64,000 nucleotides of DNA from Amphiduros pacificus. Lineage: Eukaryota > Annelida > Polychaeta > Phyllodocida > Hesionidae. Positions 21,373 through 34,299 of the stretch are shown in pieces. Numbering within the stretch: the stretch's first letter is position 1; each line of letters starts with the position of its first letter. Below the pieces are notes generated by a model. That model ran no database searches and was not told where the DNA came from. It worked only from the letters and a program-made list of their open reading frames with translations. The position numbers were made by a program, and so were the translations under genes. Location of the stretch: contig OX439009.1 in assembly GCA_949316495.1 (NCBI GenBank), forward strand, positions 37,087,155 through 37,151,154, given 5' to 3'.

Positions 21373-22015
21373 GTGAAATTAAAACAAATGGTGACATATT
21401 TCTTACCGACATAGATATATACATTGGATATCAAAAAAGTAAAATCTGCCACCTTATAAATGTGGGAGGTTAAACAGATGAATGTGGCTCAGCGGTGAAA
21501 GCCTTCCCACCTATTGTGTTCATTTGTGATACCGGTAGCCAACATGGCGGCCAACATGGCGGCCTTGAGTTGGACAAAATATGCTTGAAATCTCTTTTCT
21601 AACACGTAATATCTTTGAGCAAAAATAGATCACAAACAAAACAAAAATAATGAAAATCGTTTTCTTGGAACCTGAGAAATATCACAACACGTAAACAAAT
21701 ATGTGTTTCTGCAAGTGACCTCCATATACGAAACACAGAAATTATAAATAATAAATGGCATTTTTCGAGGAAAATCCCTCAAATAATTTACCAACTTTCT
21801 GTGTATTTTGATCTTGGTTGAGGATTTTCCAATATTTGGAACATAAATATCTACTGATTGATTTTTTAAAAATCATATTGGATTTTAGTACTCAATGAAT
21901 AAATATGATTAAAGATGAATAAACTTGATTGGAAATGTATGGATGAGTGTATGTGAGTTTATGTAACCACACTCCTCTCCCCAACTGCAATAAGCACCTT
22001 GTCAAATAACACAAT

Positions 22016-22927
22016 TTATCTCACGCACTTAGAAACATTATAAGTCTTCATTACCTTTTTATCATATTTCAGAGTTTCTGATATATAATTCGTGAATTGG
22101 TGTCTCTCGACATGTGCTACAAAGTAATTCAGACTTTCACATGGAACAGTTTTCACTGTCAAATACGTATCAATGGACATTTCTAATCTGTGACTGTAGA
22201 CGTTACTCTGACACACCTCAATATCGTATTTGACCTTGAGAAAGTCTCCTGTATTGCATGGTGCAGGATACATGTTAGGACCAAAGGGTCGCCTTATCAA
22301 AGGAAACACGTCTCTTTTATCCCACACCATGCCTCTGCTGACCTTGAATTTCTGCTCATAATAGGCTGTGTCCTTATGCCACATGTGGGTTTGGTTTTCT
22401 GTAAAAAAGAAGAGATCGAGGAATGGCCACGTCCACTTATGTAGCATGATGTTGGTGGTGGTGTTAGCATTGGTGTAGAGTTTCCACAAGTGTTCTCTCA
22501 CCTGCATGTTGACATACTGAGGTTCCAGAGTCTTCAGAGCTGCTTCAAAAGCTAATCTCTGTGAGGCATTAACCATGAGATCCACATCATCGTCCCATGG
22601 AATAAAGCCATGGTGTCTGTAAGATCCCAGCAGAGCTCCCCCATACAGGAAGTAAGATATGTTATGACTCCTACATACTCGATCCACTCTATCTAACATT
22701 TTAAACAGCAACTGTCTTTCTTTATCTGTGGTCCTGGGTGCAAAGAACGATTCCAGTGGGAAGCTGTGCCTCTCCATGAACATAACAATGACAGTTAGTG
22801 TTATGAAGATGAAGAGTATGTTGATGATGAAGTAACATTTCTTATCACACATGGTTTGTCTTAAGTATATCTTGCAACATCTGCAGAAATGCTTCTGGTT
22901 GTGAGTTTCACAGATTAAATGAAACAT
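22016..22927 (-). CDS. LicD-family membrane-anchored phosphotransferase-like protein
   Basis: A single-exon gene of 303 aa. LicD-family proteins (a nucleotidyltransferase fold, including the fukutin/FKRP group) transfer phosphocholine or ribitol-phosphate-like groups to glycans. Animal members usually sit in the Golgi as type II membrane proteins. Residues 31-51 form one hydrophobic helix near the N-terminus, fitting a type II anchor. The catalytic signature lies at 92-118: YFLYGGALLGSYRHHGFIPW followed by DDDVDL, with the metal-binding Asp residues intact. Met26 is an alternative start just before the helix. The C-terminal half has Cys pairs and NVS/NTT sequons, as expected of a lumenal enzyme. 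No introns are evident, and no neighbouring gene suggests a pathway. The substrate is unknown. The ORF looks complete and undamaged. Confidence 0.85.
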   Translation of the reverse strand: MFHLICETHNQKHFCRCCKIYLRQTMCDKKCYFIINILFIFITLTVIVMFMERHSFPLESFFAPRTTDKERQLLFKMLDRVDRVCRSHNISYFLYGGALLGSYRHHGFIPWDDDVDLMVNASQRLAFEAALKTLEPQYVNMQVREHLWKLYTNANTTTNIMLHKWTWPFLDLFFFTENQTHMWHKDTAYYEQKFKVSRGMVWDKRDVFPLIRRPFGPNMYPAPCNTGDFLKVKYDIEVCQSNVYSHRLEMSIDTYLTVKTVPCESLNYFVAHVERHQFTNYISETLKYDKKVMKTYNVSKCVR

Positions 22928-24990
22928 AATTAAGGTCCTTCTTTTAAATCTATGATATATTGTTATCCGTCTGGGAAATATGCATCTTCTTTATGTCGAT
23001 GTTTTTCACTTTATCTGAGTGGCGACATTCCTTCACGCAATTTTTCCACCTTCAATGAAAGAGAAAAAAAACATAAAGATATAATGTATGTATATTTAAA
23101 TCTGCTTTATTTTATAACATTTCAAGTGACAGAAAATAGATTTTTTTTTCAAATTAATGTAGATGAATAATGAAATGTATTTATATCAGCAAAACATTTT
23201 CAAATAAAATAATAAGTTCTCATGATTATTAATTTTACAAAAATGCTAATTTTCCTACAATCCCAAAAGAATTCAGAGACATCTATATTATAAAAAATAC
23301 GAAAAAAAAAACAGATTTTAAAAAATGTTTTGAGATTTACCAAAATATCTGTCCGAAAATCTATAAATAAGAACAACATACATTTTCAGACATAAGACCT
23401 ATTTTCTCTTTAATCAATTTTAAGTATGCACTAAAATATTGAAATTGTTCAGTCTTAGTTAACTAGGCCTTGATCACAGAAGTTTGGTGAAAATTCATCT
23501 TATGGAATGATGATAAAAGGAAGAAAATTAGATTTATTTTCTTTTAGCTGTTGCTTAACCTTAAGGAGGGAGACAAAACAATGTTTATTTGAGATCTGCT
23601 ATAAATTAGTTAAAATACACAATAACAAATGCAGTATAGATTAATGCTAACTGTTCAAAGTTCCCTATCCTGCCCTATTTGTGCGTTACGAATATTGACT
23701 TGTGTGACTTGCAATATAATGGGTCCGTTCATATATAGTGGCATTGTCCTCAGAATTTACGTTTCAAATAAATATATCAATTTTATAATATTGTATGGAA
23801 ATTTGTAATTTGTGATACAATATTTCCATTAAAAACCCCTTCACATCAAATCAAACTGTTAGAATCATAAGCTTATCCTATTTGATTCGAAACTTATTAT
23901 ATTTAATTTACAAAATGAGAAAAAAACATCCATAAATTGGGATTCGATATCTTTATAAAATAGTAATACAACTGTTCAAATTCTCCCCACAATCTATTTT
24001 CACAAACTTGTGCCCGGTATATTGTTACACAGTTTCATATATTTTACAAATCACACACCATCAAGACATGATAACAGTATTTATATGAATAGAACGCTAT
24101 CATCATTAATTAAATTTATACATTACATCCATTGAAATAATTGGCTTGATCGTGTGTTCATTTTAAGGAAAAGGGTGAAATAGAAAAACATTAAAATCAA
24201 GCAGAACAGAGGGCCCTGTGTATGGTCACGTGGCCCCAATTAGTCAGACTGTGTTAATCCATAAAATCACATGGAATGTGCAAGACAGATTATAACACAT
24301 GTGCACATATCTCTTGTTAAAATATAAGATTCCCTAAAATTGTTTAGCATGATCACACTCCTCACAGCCCCGGGTCAAAGACCCATCACTGCCACAGGCA
24401 GATTAGCATATGACCGTCGGTACTACTTTCAGCTGTTTGTCGTCTGCCCTCAGAACCAAATCACGTACCTCTGAATGTAGCCCCGCATGACTTTTAAATA
24501 GTTCCCAGCAAACTCTGAGTGTAACATTGTAAATACTGCCTTTATTGGTACAATGTTTCAGAAATGATTACAACCCATTCAGATAACTATGTAAAGTTTA
24601 TAAATTTACTCAACTATAAACTCTAGCGATTGTGAGAAAATTTGGCGTATGGGAGCAAATCGGAGCCAAAAAGGCACCTGTGGCAGTGGTGGTATCGTCG
24701 ATGGTGGAGAGGGTGGATGGTCGAGACGGTGGCAACACTGCGCGGGAGTGTGTAGCATGATGTGACAAATTTCTGTTGAAGATCTGTTTATTCAAAGAAT
24801 GCTACTCGCATTGTTTGAAGACATCAGATCAAATTTTATCAGTGGGTGACAATGGCGTTTGCACACTACAGTGGTACAACAATATTCAATCTTTGGACTA
24901 TGCGTATTGGATCTCCTCTCTAGCTCTGTAGCCACGCTGCGTACAAAGAGAACCGCATCAGTTTTCAGCGCGTGTTCACTGCAAGTGCTG
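22928..24990. other. No gene seen; upstream flank of the LicD gene
   Basis: Strongly AT-rich sequence with short ORFs only. No convincing promoter element, repeat or RNA gene can be named. Confidence 0.3.
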
Positions 24991-24995
24991 GTCAG

Positions 24996-25524
24996 TGACG
25001 TCATGTCAATGGTTGGCACGTGCACGAGGTGCAAATATGATGTACTTCAAGAGATACTTTTTAGTAAAATAAATTTTAGAAATTACATGATTAAATGATC
25101 ATATATGCGTAAATACATTACAAATCACAGACCAAAAAAAGATATCAGTAACCATGGAAACACAAACCCACATATAAAACTAATCTTGCAACCCCTATAG
25201 AATATGATCATTTATATTGTGATTAGTGGCAATGACGTCATCGTGCGGGATTTAATGCACGTGCAACTCAAGCTGCAATGATCTTCAATTTTCATAAATT
25301 TAGTCATAACTTTATTAATACTAGTCCGATTGACATGGTTTTTACACCAAAACAACACATTTTTCACATTCTTCCGATGCACATATCCATTCTATAATGC
25401 GTCCATTTTAAGACCGAAATTCGTGACACCGGTATTTTGGCTGCATTGTTGTTTGTATACTAATTATTTATGTAAGTAGGTAATTGCCGCACGATGACGT
25501 CATTCTTTTTTTTCTAGCACGTGC
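24996..25524. promoter_or_regulatory. Three CRE plus E-box pairs with similar spacing
   Basis: The palindrome TGACGTCA occurs at 24996, 25233 and 25495. Each is followed by CACGTG at 25017, 25258 and 25518, so the start-to-start spacing is 21, 25 and 23 bp in the same orientation. These match CREB/ATF and bHLH-type consensus sites. The last two TGACGTCA sites also sit in a perfect 18-bp inverted pair (25231-25248 and 25487-25504), so a mobile-element origin is possible. No gene starts nearby in the window. Confidence 0.4.
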
Positions 25525-25828
25525 ATTCAAAAGAGCTATATTTCTCCCAAAAAACATGTTTCCTTTGTGTGGTCATACTAACAGAGCCACAGATCAATTT
25601 GCGTTATAATTCTCCATCATACTACAAAAATGTTTCAGAGAAGTGAAAGTTTCCCTTTCAAGAGATGAAACAAGTTTTTAAGGAATTTCCTACCGTAGAG
25701 TATACAGAGCATTGTGAATGGTGTGCTTTGGACAGCACACGCAGAATACAATGATAAAACAATTCCAGAGAAGAATATTCCAAAATATTAAATATATTCC
25801 ATGTTTTTATCAACTTTCCTGTCTGCAG

Positions 25829-26006
25829 AAAATTCAGATCACTTTTGTGCCCGGAAGTCAGTCTTCTCACGTGCATGCTAAATCTTGATTGGCGAGTTAA
25901 AAATATTTTAATGTTGTCGGTATTGTTTTGAATGACCTCACGTGAAAATGCATTGTGACTCTTTGAGCTACCAATTACTTCCGGGCACCAAAGTGATCTG
26001 AATTTT
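25829..26006. mobile_element. 178-bp MITE with ~29-bp terminal inverted repeats
   Basis: AATTCAGATCACTTTTGTGC...GGAAGT at the left is mirrored by ACTTCC...GCACCAAAGTGATCTGAATT at the right with one mismatch. No target duplication is obvious. A 124-codon ORF across it is not a gene. Confidence 0.75.
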
Positions 26007-26351
26007 TTTTGTATGCCTTCGGCTGACTTCATAACAAAATAAAGTAACTTTCCTAATATATTTTTGGAACATCACAATATCGGAACACAAGCTGATACAG
26101 TTTAGAAGATGGCCAGATACACACTTGAAGAGAGAACAGTTGTTTGCATAGATTACAACATCATCTGCCTCCAAAGGTCAGGAAATGCATAGATTTTTGT
26201 TTCCTCTCTTGATATCTATCATATTTGCGTATGCATCGGTAACCCTGCACGTGCGGCAGTGATGCACGTGCCATGAGAGGCTGGAGGCTAATGCGGTTCT
26301 CTATGGCTGCGTAGGCCTTGACTGCCCACGAGACAAAAGTGAAGGGGCCAA

Positions 26352-26620
26352 CATATCAAATCAAATCAAATCAAAATATCTGATTCAGACAATATCTAAT
26401 TATTGGACGATATCAGATTCGTGCAATATCCAAATGTCGGACTGTGTTAGATTCGTGCAATATCCAATTGTCGGACTATGTTAGATTCAGGCAATATCCA
26501 ATTGTCGGACTATGTTAGATTCAGGCAATATCTAATTCTTGGACTGTATCTGATTCGGGCAAATATCTAATTATTGGACAATAATTCAGGCAATATGCAA
26601 TTGTTGGACAAGGTCAATAT
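26352..26620 (+). repeat. 34-bp tandem array, 7-8 copies
   Basis: The unit 'caatatccaattgtcggact' plus 'atgttagattcagg' repeats, with older copies at the edges. It is preceded by a short 'aaatc' run. Confidence 0.85.
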
Positions 26621-27407
26621 CTGATGCTGTGCTGATAATTTGCTCCCTATCAGCTAGTAGCTGTTTGGCTTCATCTACATGCGATACTTATTTGGGAATC
26701 AGTGTCAAAAGCTCATAGCTCACGCATGACAAAAACGTGTGAAATCAAAATTCATTTGCACTCAATGAAATTATATCTTTTTTCCATAATTTTCATGTTT
26801 GGATTTCCCATGATGACAATAAAGTGTCCTTCCAGTAAAAGTGTCTCATTTTTGAACTTCATTGCTTTAGTATATTTAGCTACGATGCCTTTAGTATACC
26901 GACTGTAATAAGAATCGGTGTCATAGCTGCAATGCTTGTCCTGTCTTGTTTAGTGGCAATAACTTTTATGGAAATTCAATGAAGGTACCCATCCATAATG
27001 CCCCTGTCACACGAGGCCTTGTACCAAACTGCGTTGTTATTATGTCCAATGTATTTTTTGCAAGCGCCAACATGTAGAGTGAGGACTCCAAGCAAGCATG
27101 AATGGCAAAGTAAGCCCTCCACGGTGACGCAGAGGTCGTAAGCAGAGGGTGGTGTCCATTTTGAAAATGCCTAGACAAGTCACCGTGCACACGCGCTCAG
27201 ATCTGGTTGCAGTAAGGGCTCAGCGGATCCTGGTAGTAGTGTAAAGCGAGCGCTCTCGGCAGCGAGCCAGTAACCTCAGCGCAAAGCGAACGCCGAGCCA
27301 CCTCACCAAGAGCCAAACATTGTTCTGTACTGAGTACTCACTGCATACATTGCTATGTCGTTGCCATGGGAGTGCCATGTGAACTTTAAACCGGACGATA
27401 TGGAAAA
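26621..27407. other. No gene seen
   Basis: Spacer with moderately higher GC after 27.0 kb. Short ORFs only. Confidence 0.3.
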
Positions 27408-27520
27408 ACCGTGGATGCAGTGAGACTGCTGTGGGAACACCGTGGATGCAGTGAGACTGCTGTGGGAACACTGTGGATGCAGTGATACTGCTGTGGGAAC
27501 ACCGTGGATGCAGTGAGAAC
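27408..27520 (+). repeat. 31-bp tandem array, 3.5 copies
   Basis: The unit 'ctgctgtgggaacaccgtgg' plus 'atgcagtgaga' repeats with one or two changes per copy. Confidence 0.85.
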
Positions 27521-27627
27521 GACTTGGGAGGGCCAACATTGTAAAAACATTTCCAGCAGACATTATGCAATACCACTACGGTTTGTCAAATATTGCACAC
27601 GCCGCAGTGACAGTTATTTGCACTTGC

Positions 27628-27729
27628 AGTGCTACCTTTGCACTTACAGGTTCCCATTTGCACTTACAGTTCCCCCTTTGCACTTACAGTGCTCCCTTTG
27701 CACTTACAGTGCTCCCTTTACACTGCTCC
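27628..27729 (+). repeat. 20-bp tandem array, 5 copies
   Basis: The unit 'tttgcacttacagtgctccc', with edge copies diverged. Confidence 0.85.
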
Positions 27730-28743
27730 AGTGACTTTACCAAGTCTTCACTGCAATTCCTGGGTATCACATGGTACTATATTGAGCCTCAGTCACATCT
27801 TAAAATAGGCTGCTATCTCTTTCCTTGGAATGTTCAATGACATGTTCAAACCCTGATCATGTCATACTAGATGTGACAGGGGTAATACTAGAGGTACCCC
27901 CAAATTTAAATCAGTCACCCAATCAGGAAAAATCTCAAATTAAATGTCATACATCACATGCATAACATTGTTCAACATGGCCCCCATGTTTTGCTGGGAA
28001 CCTTCACAATTATGATGATAATAAAAGTTAAATGTTATTCACAGATATACATCACAAGTTACACAATGAAGGTGAAGTCAAGATTTAATTTACTTTCATA
28101 CACAGATCCACTTAGGACTTTGTGGAGACTAATTTATGCATGTTCAACATAGACAACATCCTGTGAGGACACACGTCGACCTTGGAGTGAGTCACCTAGA
28201 AGCTTAACAGTCAACTGAGTCACCCATGAGTCACGTGAGTCACGTGCTAGGATCCCACACTGTGCATGATAAGTTACCATGTCTATGTGATAATGCAAAA
28301 TGAATACCCCTAGTAACTATTCCAAACGAGTAGGGCATAAAGTGCCGGTGTCACTTATGTTTGTAAGCTGATATAACAGACAAAAATTGACAAGAAATCA
28401 ATATCATGTGACCCTTTGACCTCATGACCTACCTCGTGACAAGTTAGAGAATTGAAATGATAGACAAATGATATGCTAATATTCAAATAGCACAACACGT
28501 GATGATCTATGGTCAATCAGGCGTATATGATCTGTGAGGCTAATCTTTGATCCACGCCATGTCAGTCCTTCCTTGCATTCATTTGTACTCAAGTGGGAAC
28601 AAAATGCCCTGATGCACAGAAAACATTTGGTCCATGCAATATCAATTCTTCTGGCGTCAATTATAACTGAAGGTACGAGAGCTGAAATCACAACAAGGAC
28701 GATAAGACCGGCAGGTGTTTACAGATCTTAAATCTGCTTGATA
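27730..28743. other. No gene seen
   Basis: Non-coding spacer. GTCAC/ACGTG-rich around 28195-28245 (gagtcacgtgagtcacgtg), but no identifiable element. Confidence 0.3.
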
Positions 28744-28748
28744 TATGT

Positions 28749-28901
28749 CAGGAGCGGATCCAGGATTTTTTTAACCGGGAGGGCTCAAATGTGCTCTGAA
28801 ATAAGCGGGAGGGAGGGGGGGGTGGTTGGCTCCAGTTCCTAAAAGTCCCCCAAGCCACAGATCCGGGGGGGGGGGGGGGCTTCAGCCTGGATCCGCCACT
28901 G
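28749..28901. mobile_element. 153-bp MITE, TIR CAG(G/T)(A/G)GCGGATCCAGG, TSD TATGT
   Basis: The left end CAGGAGCGGATCCAGG and the complement of the right end CAGTGGCGGATCCAGG form inverted termini. TATGT is duplicated at 28744-28748 and 28902-28906. The interior holds long G runs. Superfamily not assigned. Confidence 0.75.
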
Positions 28902-29099
28902 TATGTCATTGTGAATTGTTTAAGTTCTAGTTTGTCAAGTTGATTCCTTCAATCCAATGTGTCAAAACTTTACCCGAACCTAATATTTCTGCTCAAATAT
29001 AAGTACATTTGAATAACAATCAAAATTTTGTTGAGACAGATATGGATATAATTTGTTACATAAAGTTATATTTGATCTAGTGCTTATTGGGGCGTCTCA

Positions 29100-29275
29100 A
29101 ACACACCCACTAAGTTACCGATTTACAAATGAACCCTTCAGGCACGGGCCTCAGCTCATTTGAAAAGTTATACTATGAATGCAATTGCGGCACATGCGGA
29201 AATCAAACCCATAACCCTTTTTATCACCATAAAGTAATTGGTATTTACTGGATAGCCAACTGCGTGGCCTCCAAT
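29100..29275 (-). repeat. Decayed tRNA-derived SINE
   Basis: It shares 'gatttacaa...gaacccttcaggcacgggcctcagctcat' and 'atcaaacccataaccc' with the full SINE. Box B and box A are degenerate. Confidence 0.7.
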
Positions 29276-29889
29276 GTTTTATAATGATATGCAATTATAA
29301 TAATGGGTAAATGAGCAACAGCTCACTATAATTACCTTTTCTAGTATATTTTGAGGTTTCAATATGTTATGATTATTGCTCATTTCTCCTGAAACTCATA
29401 TCTCAACTTCATAAAATATAAGAATAAATAGAAAGCAAACATTTTAGAGATGAGATATATTTTACTCTCTTTACCTTCAATATTCATGTTTTATATATCT
29501 CACGATAAACCGATACATCTATATCTTCATTCGAAACATTACATAAACAGAAACGTGTGCAGAAAATCTTTTAGTCCTTAGTTTGTGTAAAGTAATGCGA
29601 ATACACACAAGACTGAGATCAAACCTAATTTGTCATTTGGTTTGGAGATAGCTTAAGGTCTAATTATGGATATTTCGAATGATGCAGTGCTAAACATAAT
29701 TTATGTGCAACCTGACACCTTTTTTGCACCCTGTTTTCTGTGGAAGTGCAGGACCTGTTTAAGTTTTGAAGCTGTGATTTGTTTTCTCAAGATGAGTTAA
29801 AATGATGTTTAAGTCAGAATTTTCAAATGTAATATAATTAAAAATATATCACTACATATCACTAAAATGTTTCTAGTTTTGCTGCAGTG

Positions 29890-30120
29890 GGCTTAGTCCT
29901 GGATGACCACATCAGCTGCAGCAGAGCTGGGCTGATTGTAGCCCTGGATGACCACATCAACCACGACAGAGCTGGGCTGATTGTAGCCCTGGATGACCAC
30001 ATCAGCTACAGCAGAGCTGGGCTGATTGTAGCCCTGAATGACCACATCAGCTACAGCAGAGCTGGGCTGATTGTAGCCCTGAATGACCACATCAGCTCAT
30101 GTGGTCATCCAGGGCTACAA
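29890..30120 (+). repeat. 45-bp tandem array ending in a 22-bp-arm hairpin
   Basis: About 4.5 copies of 'ctgattgtagccctggatga' plus 'ccacatcagctgcagcagag' plus 'ctggg'. The unit is 15 codons, so it stays open on both strands. At the right end (30071-30120) a copy is followed by its own inverted start, separated by 'cagctc', with one mismatch in the arms. Confidence 0.9.
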
Positions 30121-31127
30121 AATGCATCATAAAGCTGGAAGCGTAGGAAACGTTCCTCATTGATAATCATTAAAAGGAAATATGTAATTACAGCACTCAA
30201 GTACGAAATGCATGGCCTGAATTGGCTTGGTAAGTGTGCATTAACAATCATTTAGTCGCCATGTTAGCATTCAATATTGATCACGTGACTTCTTTGCTGC
30301 TTTTAAAATAAATATTGCAACACCCTTCTTGCCTCTGTTAAGTGGGTAATTTCCTTGTGGTTATCTGAGAGATTCATTATATTTCATTGTAATTACTATC
30401 TGTGTCCTCAGTGTCCAAATATTCTCTTATTTTATATCTTTTTCCAAGAAAAAATCTTAATGTGATCAAATAATTGTTGCATAAATTGGCTTTTTGGAAA
30501 TCTGGTTTTTGCTCTTGTGTGTTCGCCTGATATCTCAACAAAGCCCATGTTTTGATTTGTTTGTTTCAATCAAAAGTGTAGAAAGGGCCAGATCTGTCAT
30601 TGTTAACAACGCTGTGATATTTGATTTATATAGGATATTTTATCTTCATCTTGACCTTGTTTACCTTTTCCAAAACAGACTGCCATTTTCTCTTGTTTCG
30701 TTCCTTGTATTATTATCACTTGGCCCAGGAAGATGTTACCAAAGATTTACAGGTTTTCCGGTAGATGGAGCACATTTATCTGTACATGTTAGTACAGGTA
30801 GGCTCCTTATCCAGCCCAAAATAGCACTCAGTCCTATTTGGGACCAGTATGTCCCACCCCCGGGTCCCACCATTGTCAGCCGTCGATAGCAATCACAGCG
30901 CACGTGAAATATATCAAACGTGAACAGTTCTTGGTACCATTAAAGAGAAAGCTGATGTATTATACAATGTGTGCAACCGTGAGACTGTCGATAGCATGAA
31001 TATTGATGTGATTAAACCTATGACAAAACGATCATGAGCAAAACCACTCATTCAGTCAATAAATGACGTTGGCTCCATTACTATGTGGATATCTTATAGA
31101 TAAAGAAACGAGACTTACTTTTAGCGT

Positions 31128-31128
<1 letters not shown>
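30121..31128. other. No gene supported
   Basis: A 131-codon frame at 30494-30889 begins with TTG, has no domain and no composition shift. I do not accept it. No repeat is recognised. Confidence 0.3.

Positions 31129-31168
<40 letters not shown>
31129..31168. repeat. (TA)n microsatellite
   Basis: About 18 uninterrupted TA dinucleotides. Confidence 0.95.
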
Positions 31169-31169
<1 letters not shown>

Positions 31170-31680
31170 GTGGTGATAGTGTTGATGCTCTGTCACATGA
31201 TAAGAGACCGGCGTCACTATCCCGTGCCGCGCTGTGTGACCGTGAACCCAGCTGCCACGCAACACAGTCAACCTCCGCCGAACTGCAACATCTGGTGAGA
31301 GTCCCGTCGTTCCCTCCACATGGGCAGATATAACAAATGATCATGAAAACTCGTAATATCCACTAGCCTTGATGTCATACACTACTGGAAAATCCACTGG
31401 TTCATACCTGTTGTGACTCAAATGTTCAATAGACCCCTCAGCATTGTTGAGGGCCACTGCGCATGCGCAGGCCGGTGCTATCTTTAAGTTCTGTAGAATA
31501 TATCGTAGTGTAGAGTGGGATATTTACAACTAGGCGTTCAATTCCGTTCTCTTCATTGATGTCGCTTGCACACCTGTGTGTCACCATTATTTCTGTCTTA
31601 CCTGAGTGAAGATCAGTCACCCGTGTCCACTGTTTGTTAAGGTCAGTTCCCAGCATCCGCTTTTCGCCTGTCCATCCCCT

Positions 31681-31770
31681 AAGCATTGCAATTCAACGCA
31701 TTGCATTTCAAAACATTGCATTTCAACGCGTTGTATTTCAACACATTGCATTTCAACACATTGCATTTCC
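31681..31770 (+). repeat. 16-bp tandem array, 5-6 copies
   Basis: The unit 'attgcatttcaacaca' with single-base changes. Confidence 0.85.
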
Positions 31771-32044
31771 TATTTATTCAAACAAAAAATCAGATGGAGG
31801 TTATGAAATTCTCGACATCTATTTTTTTAAATGATAGTTTTTTACTTGAATTTCATCCCTAATAGTTCCTGTATTTATATGATTTATGTATGCAACTCCA
31901 ATAATAATTATATGTAATAATATAGACTATATTATAACAAATTGCATATATAATGATCAGAGACGAGAGCCGATGCGTATACGTCAGAGGTTTCTGTGTG
32001 CATGTCATTCTGTGATGCATTCGATTCATACTCTTGCATAGTGA

Positions 32045-32185
32045 GTTTGGGATGGTGGCGCTCCGAACCATGAACATTTCCTTCTTTCAGCAGTTCACAA
32101 ATCCACTCGGAAACAAAAATTGCCTACGTCACATTAGATTTTCATAAACAAACGCATCTTCAGCAGATGACATTTGGCGACGCAA
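32045..32185 (-). repeat. Dispersed repeat A, inverted relative to 34.4 kb
   Basis: Its reverse complement matches 34385-34540 over ~130 bp, sharing 'cgccaaatgtcatctgctga', 'gaactgctgaaagaaggaaa' and 'catcccaaac'. A shorter relative with 'gtggcgctcc' lies near 35100-35190. No ORF. Confidence 0.6.
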
Positions 32186-34299
32186 GAAATATCAAACCTA
32201 AGCCTAAACAATTATAATGGTTCATAATATTTCATAAATAAAAGTTTGATTCCTAAAGTTCACAGAATTATATTTGATCCCTAACAGTTGGTCCCTGGAG
32301 AATGGTTAAACTCAATACACATATAGGCATTCTGATTGACAAGATTCTGAAAATTAAATGCACATGAGCATCTCCGGAATATCTAGTGCAACACCATTTC
32401 TAACCAATCACAAAAGAGAATTATAGAAATATAACCATTTAACCATTTATCTAGGATGTAATTGACAATGTTCGCCAGGATGTACCTGATAAGAGTATGT
32501 AATACTGTCAGTCAACTATCTAGGGTAATGGGTATATAAGATCCCTACTTGGCTGACCTGCAGGCCAGCTTGGAACCAGACTGTATTATGATCATCATTT
32601 TGTTCATCGTTAACCAATTTAACAATTTATCTAGTGGTAAATAAGTAATAGTAATTCATTTTTGAATGATTTATCATTAGTAACTGATTTCGCCACAGCG
32701 ATTTAATCAGTGGAAATAACAAATTGCCTGTAACGTATCTATGTACTCTACAGGATACATCAACGAATGATACATGACTGAATGTGCACCTTTGTACACT
32801 ATTTTATTTCCATGACATATTGACCATAACCTTGAAAGTAAATATCTTTTCTTTAGATTTTACTATATTTTGAAATCCAATCATCTGCATTTTCCAAATA
32901 CGAGCTTGTAGAGCCCTTATGTATGAAAATCTGTGTATAATCAACACTATTTGAGCCATTTATACTCTGCATGGAGAGGTATGGTCATATATCCAGACTC
33001 TGCTAAGGAGAGTAAGCAATCTATAGATTTGGGATAAATTTTCAAGGGAAATACGATGAGAAAAATGACAAGCTGTGCTAATTTGATATAATATTTAAGT
33101 GGTTAATCTATGAAAGTACATACTACACTGTATAGAGAAAAAATACTAGTGAACAATAACTGAAAGTAAAGTCCGTCAATTTTGAGATTTAGTAATGGGC
33201 TAAATTTGATCAAAAATAGCTTAAACGTGCTAGGTTTAAAGAAGATGATAAGTGATGGACTTTCAATTGATCCCATGCAATCTTTTTAAGTTTCATTTAG
33301 ATCAAGTGTTAGTGTAATCTCAGAAAATAAATACTCTGATCGGTTGTTCTAATCATAATAGCACATAGGAATCGATATTAATCAATGTCTGATCAAATAG
33401 ACCAAATTAGAAATAGAAATAATCTGATGATGATAGAACAAATGTAATAAATATGGACACAAATGCATTCCCTCATTTAACACCTGATATCTTTTTAAAT
33501 AGTACACCTTCATGTATTTATTACTTTTTCTACAACATGGGGAAGATCCCCATATTTCACGAATATATGTATAAAATAGATAATGTGTCAGTCTCTTTTT
33601 GGCGCCATTTATGCTGGATGAAAGTGTCACTATGTACCCACTGCAGTAGGTCTTGTACTACCCATTTCATATTGAACATCTCTTATTTCTCGTGATTTAA
33701 AACTCTTCTTGTCATGGTAGTTATGTCGCTGTGACAGTTCAGTTTGATTTCTGTGTAATGCATATTGAGTATACACGAAGTTTCGAGTTTACCAGTGTTA
33801 AACAATATTGTCACATCTTGTAACTAGTCCTAATTTTACCATTTGTCGGTGGTTATCTTAAAACGCACATATTGCTATGAATCTTTGGCCGTTACTAATT
33901 TGTCCATGGTTATCCTGAAATTAACTTAGTACACAGGTTTGACAAGGTTACACAAATAACCTATTTTGTCATCGCTTCTCAGAAACAACAAATCTTGTCG
34001 TGGTTGCTGACAAGTAACTTATTTATCCATTGGTTCCCTGTAGTGATTCCTATTGCTGCACACTGTCTGATCTGTTAGAGTTGGACAGGAGATCATTAAC
34101 CGCTTTTCATTGTACATCATCACTTTCTTTTTCACATCAGGTGGAAAGGAGACATTATTTATATGATAAAGACATATGTTGTTTGATTAACACATATAAG
34201 GATCAAGAGAAACTACGCTAGACCAATACCAATTAGCCCCTCTGAGTGTTTGTCACCAAAGGCCTTTTTGTAACAAGCGCAAATATTATAACAAGAAAG
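32186..34299. other. No gene seen
   Basis: AT-rich spacer, short ORFs only, no recognised element. Confidence 0.3.

Noticed and set aside
21000-21452. 150-codon minus-strand ORF
   Set aside because: Covers the inverted GGGCCC repeat and a SINE half; repetitive residues follow the DNA repeat.
25658-26032. 124-codon minus-strand ORF
   Set aside because: Spans a MITE and its flanks; no domain.
29887-30132. 81-codon ORF with a 15-residue repeat
   Set aside because: Follows from the 45-bp array being a multiple of 3; also open on the other strand.
30494-30889. 131-codon ORF, TTG start
   Set aside because: No domain, no splice context, ordinary composition.
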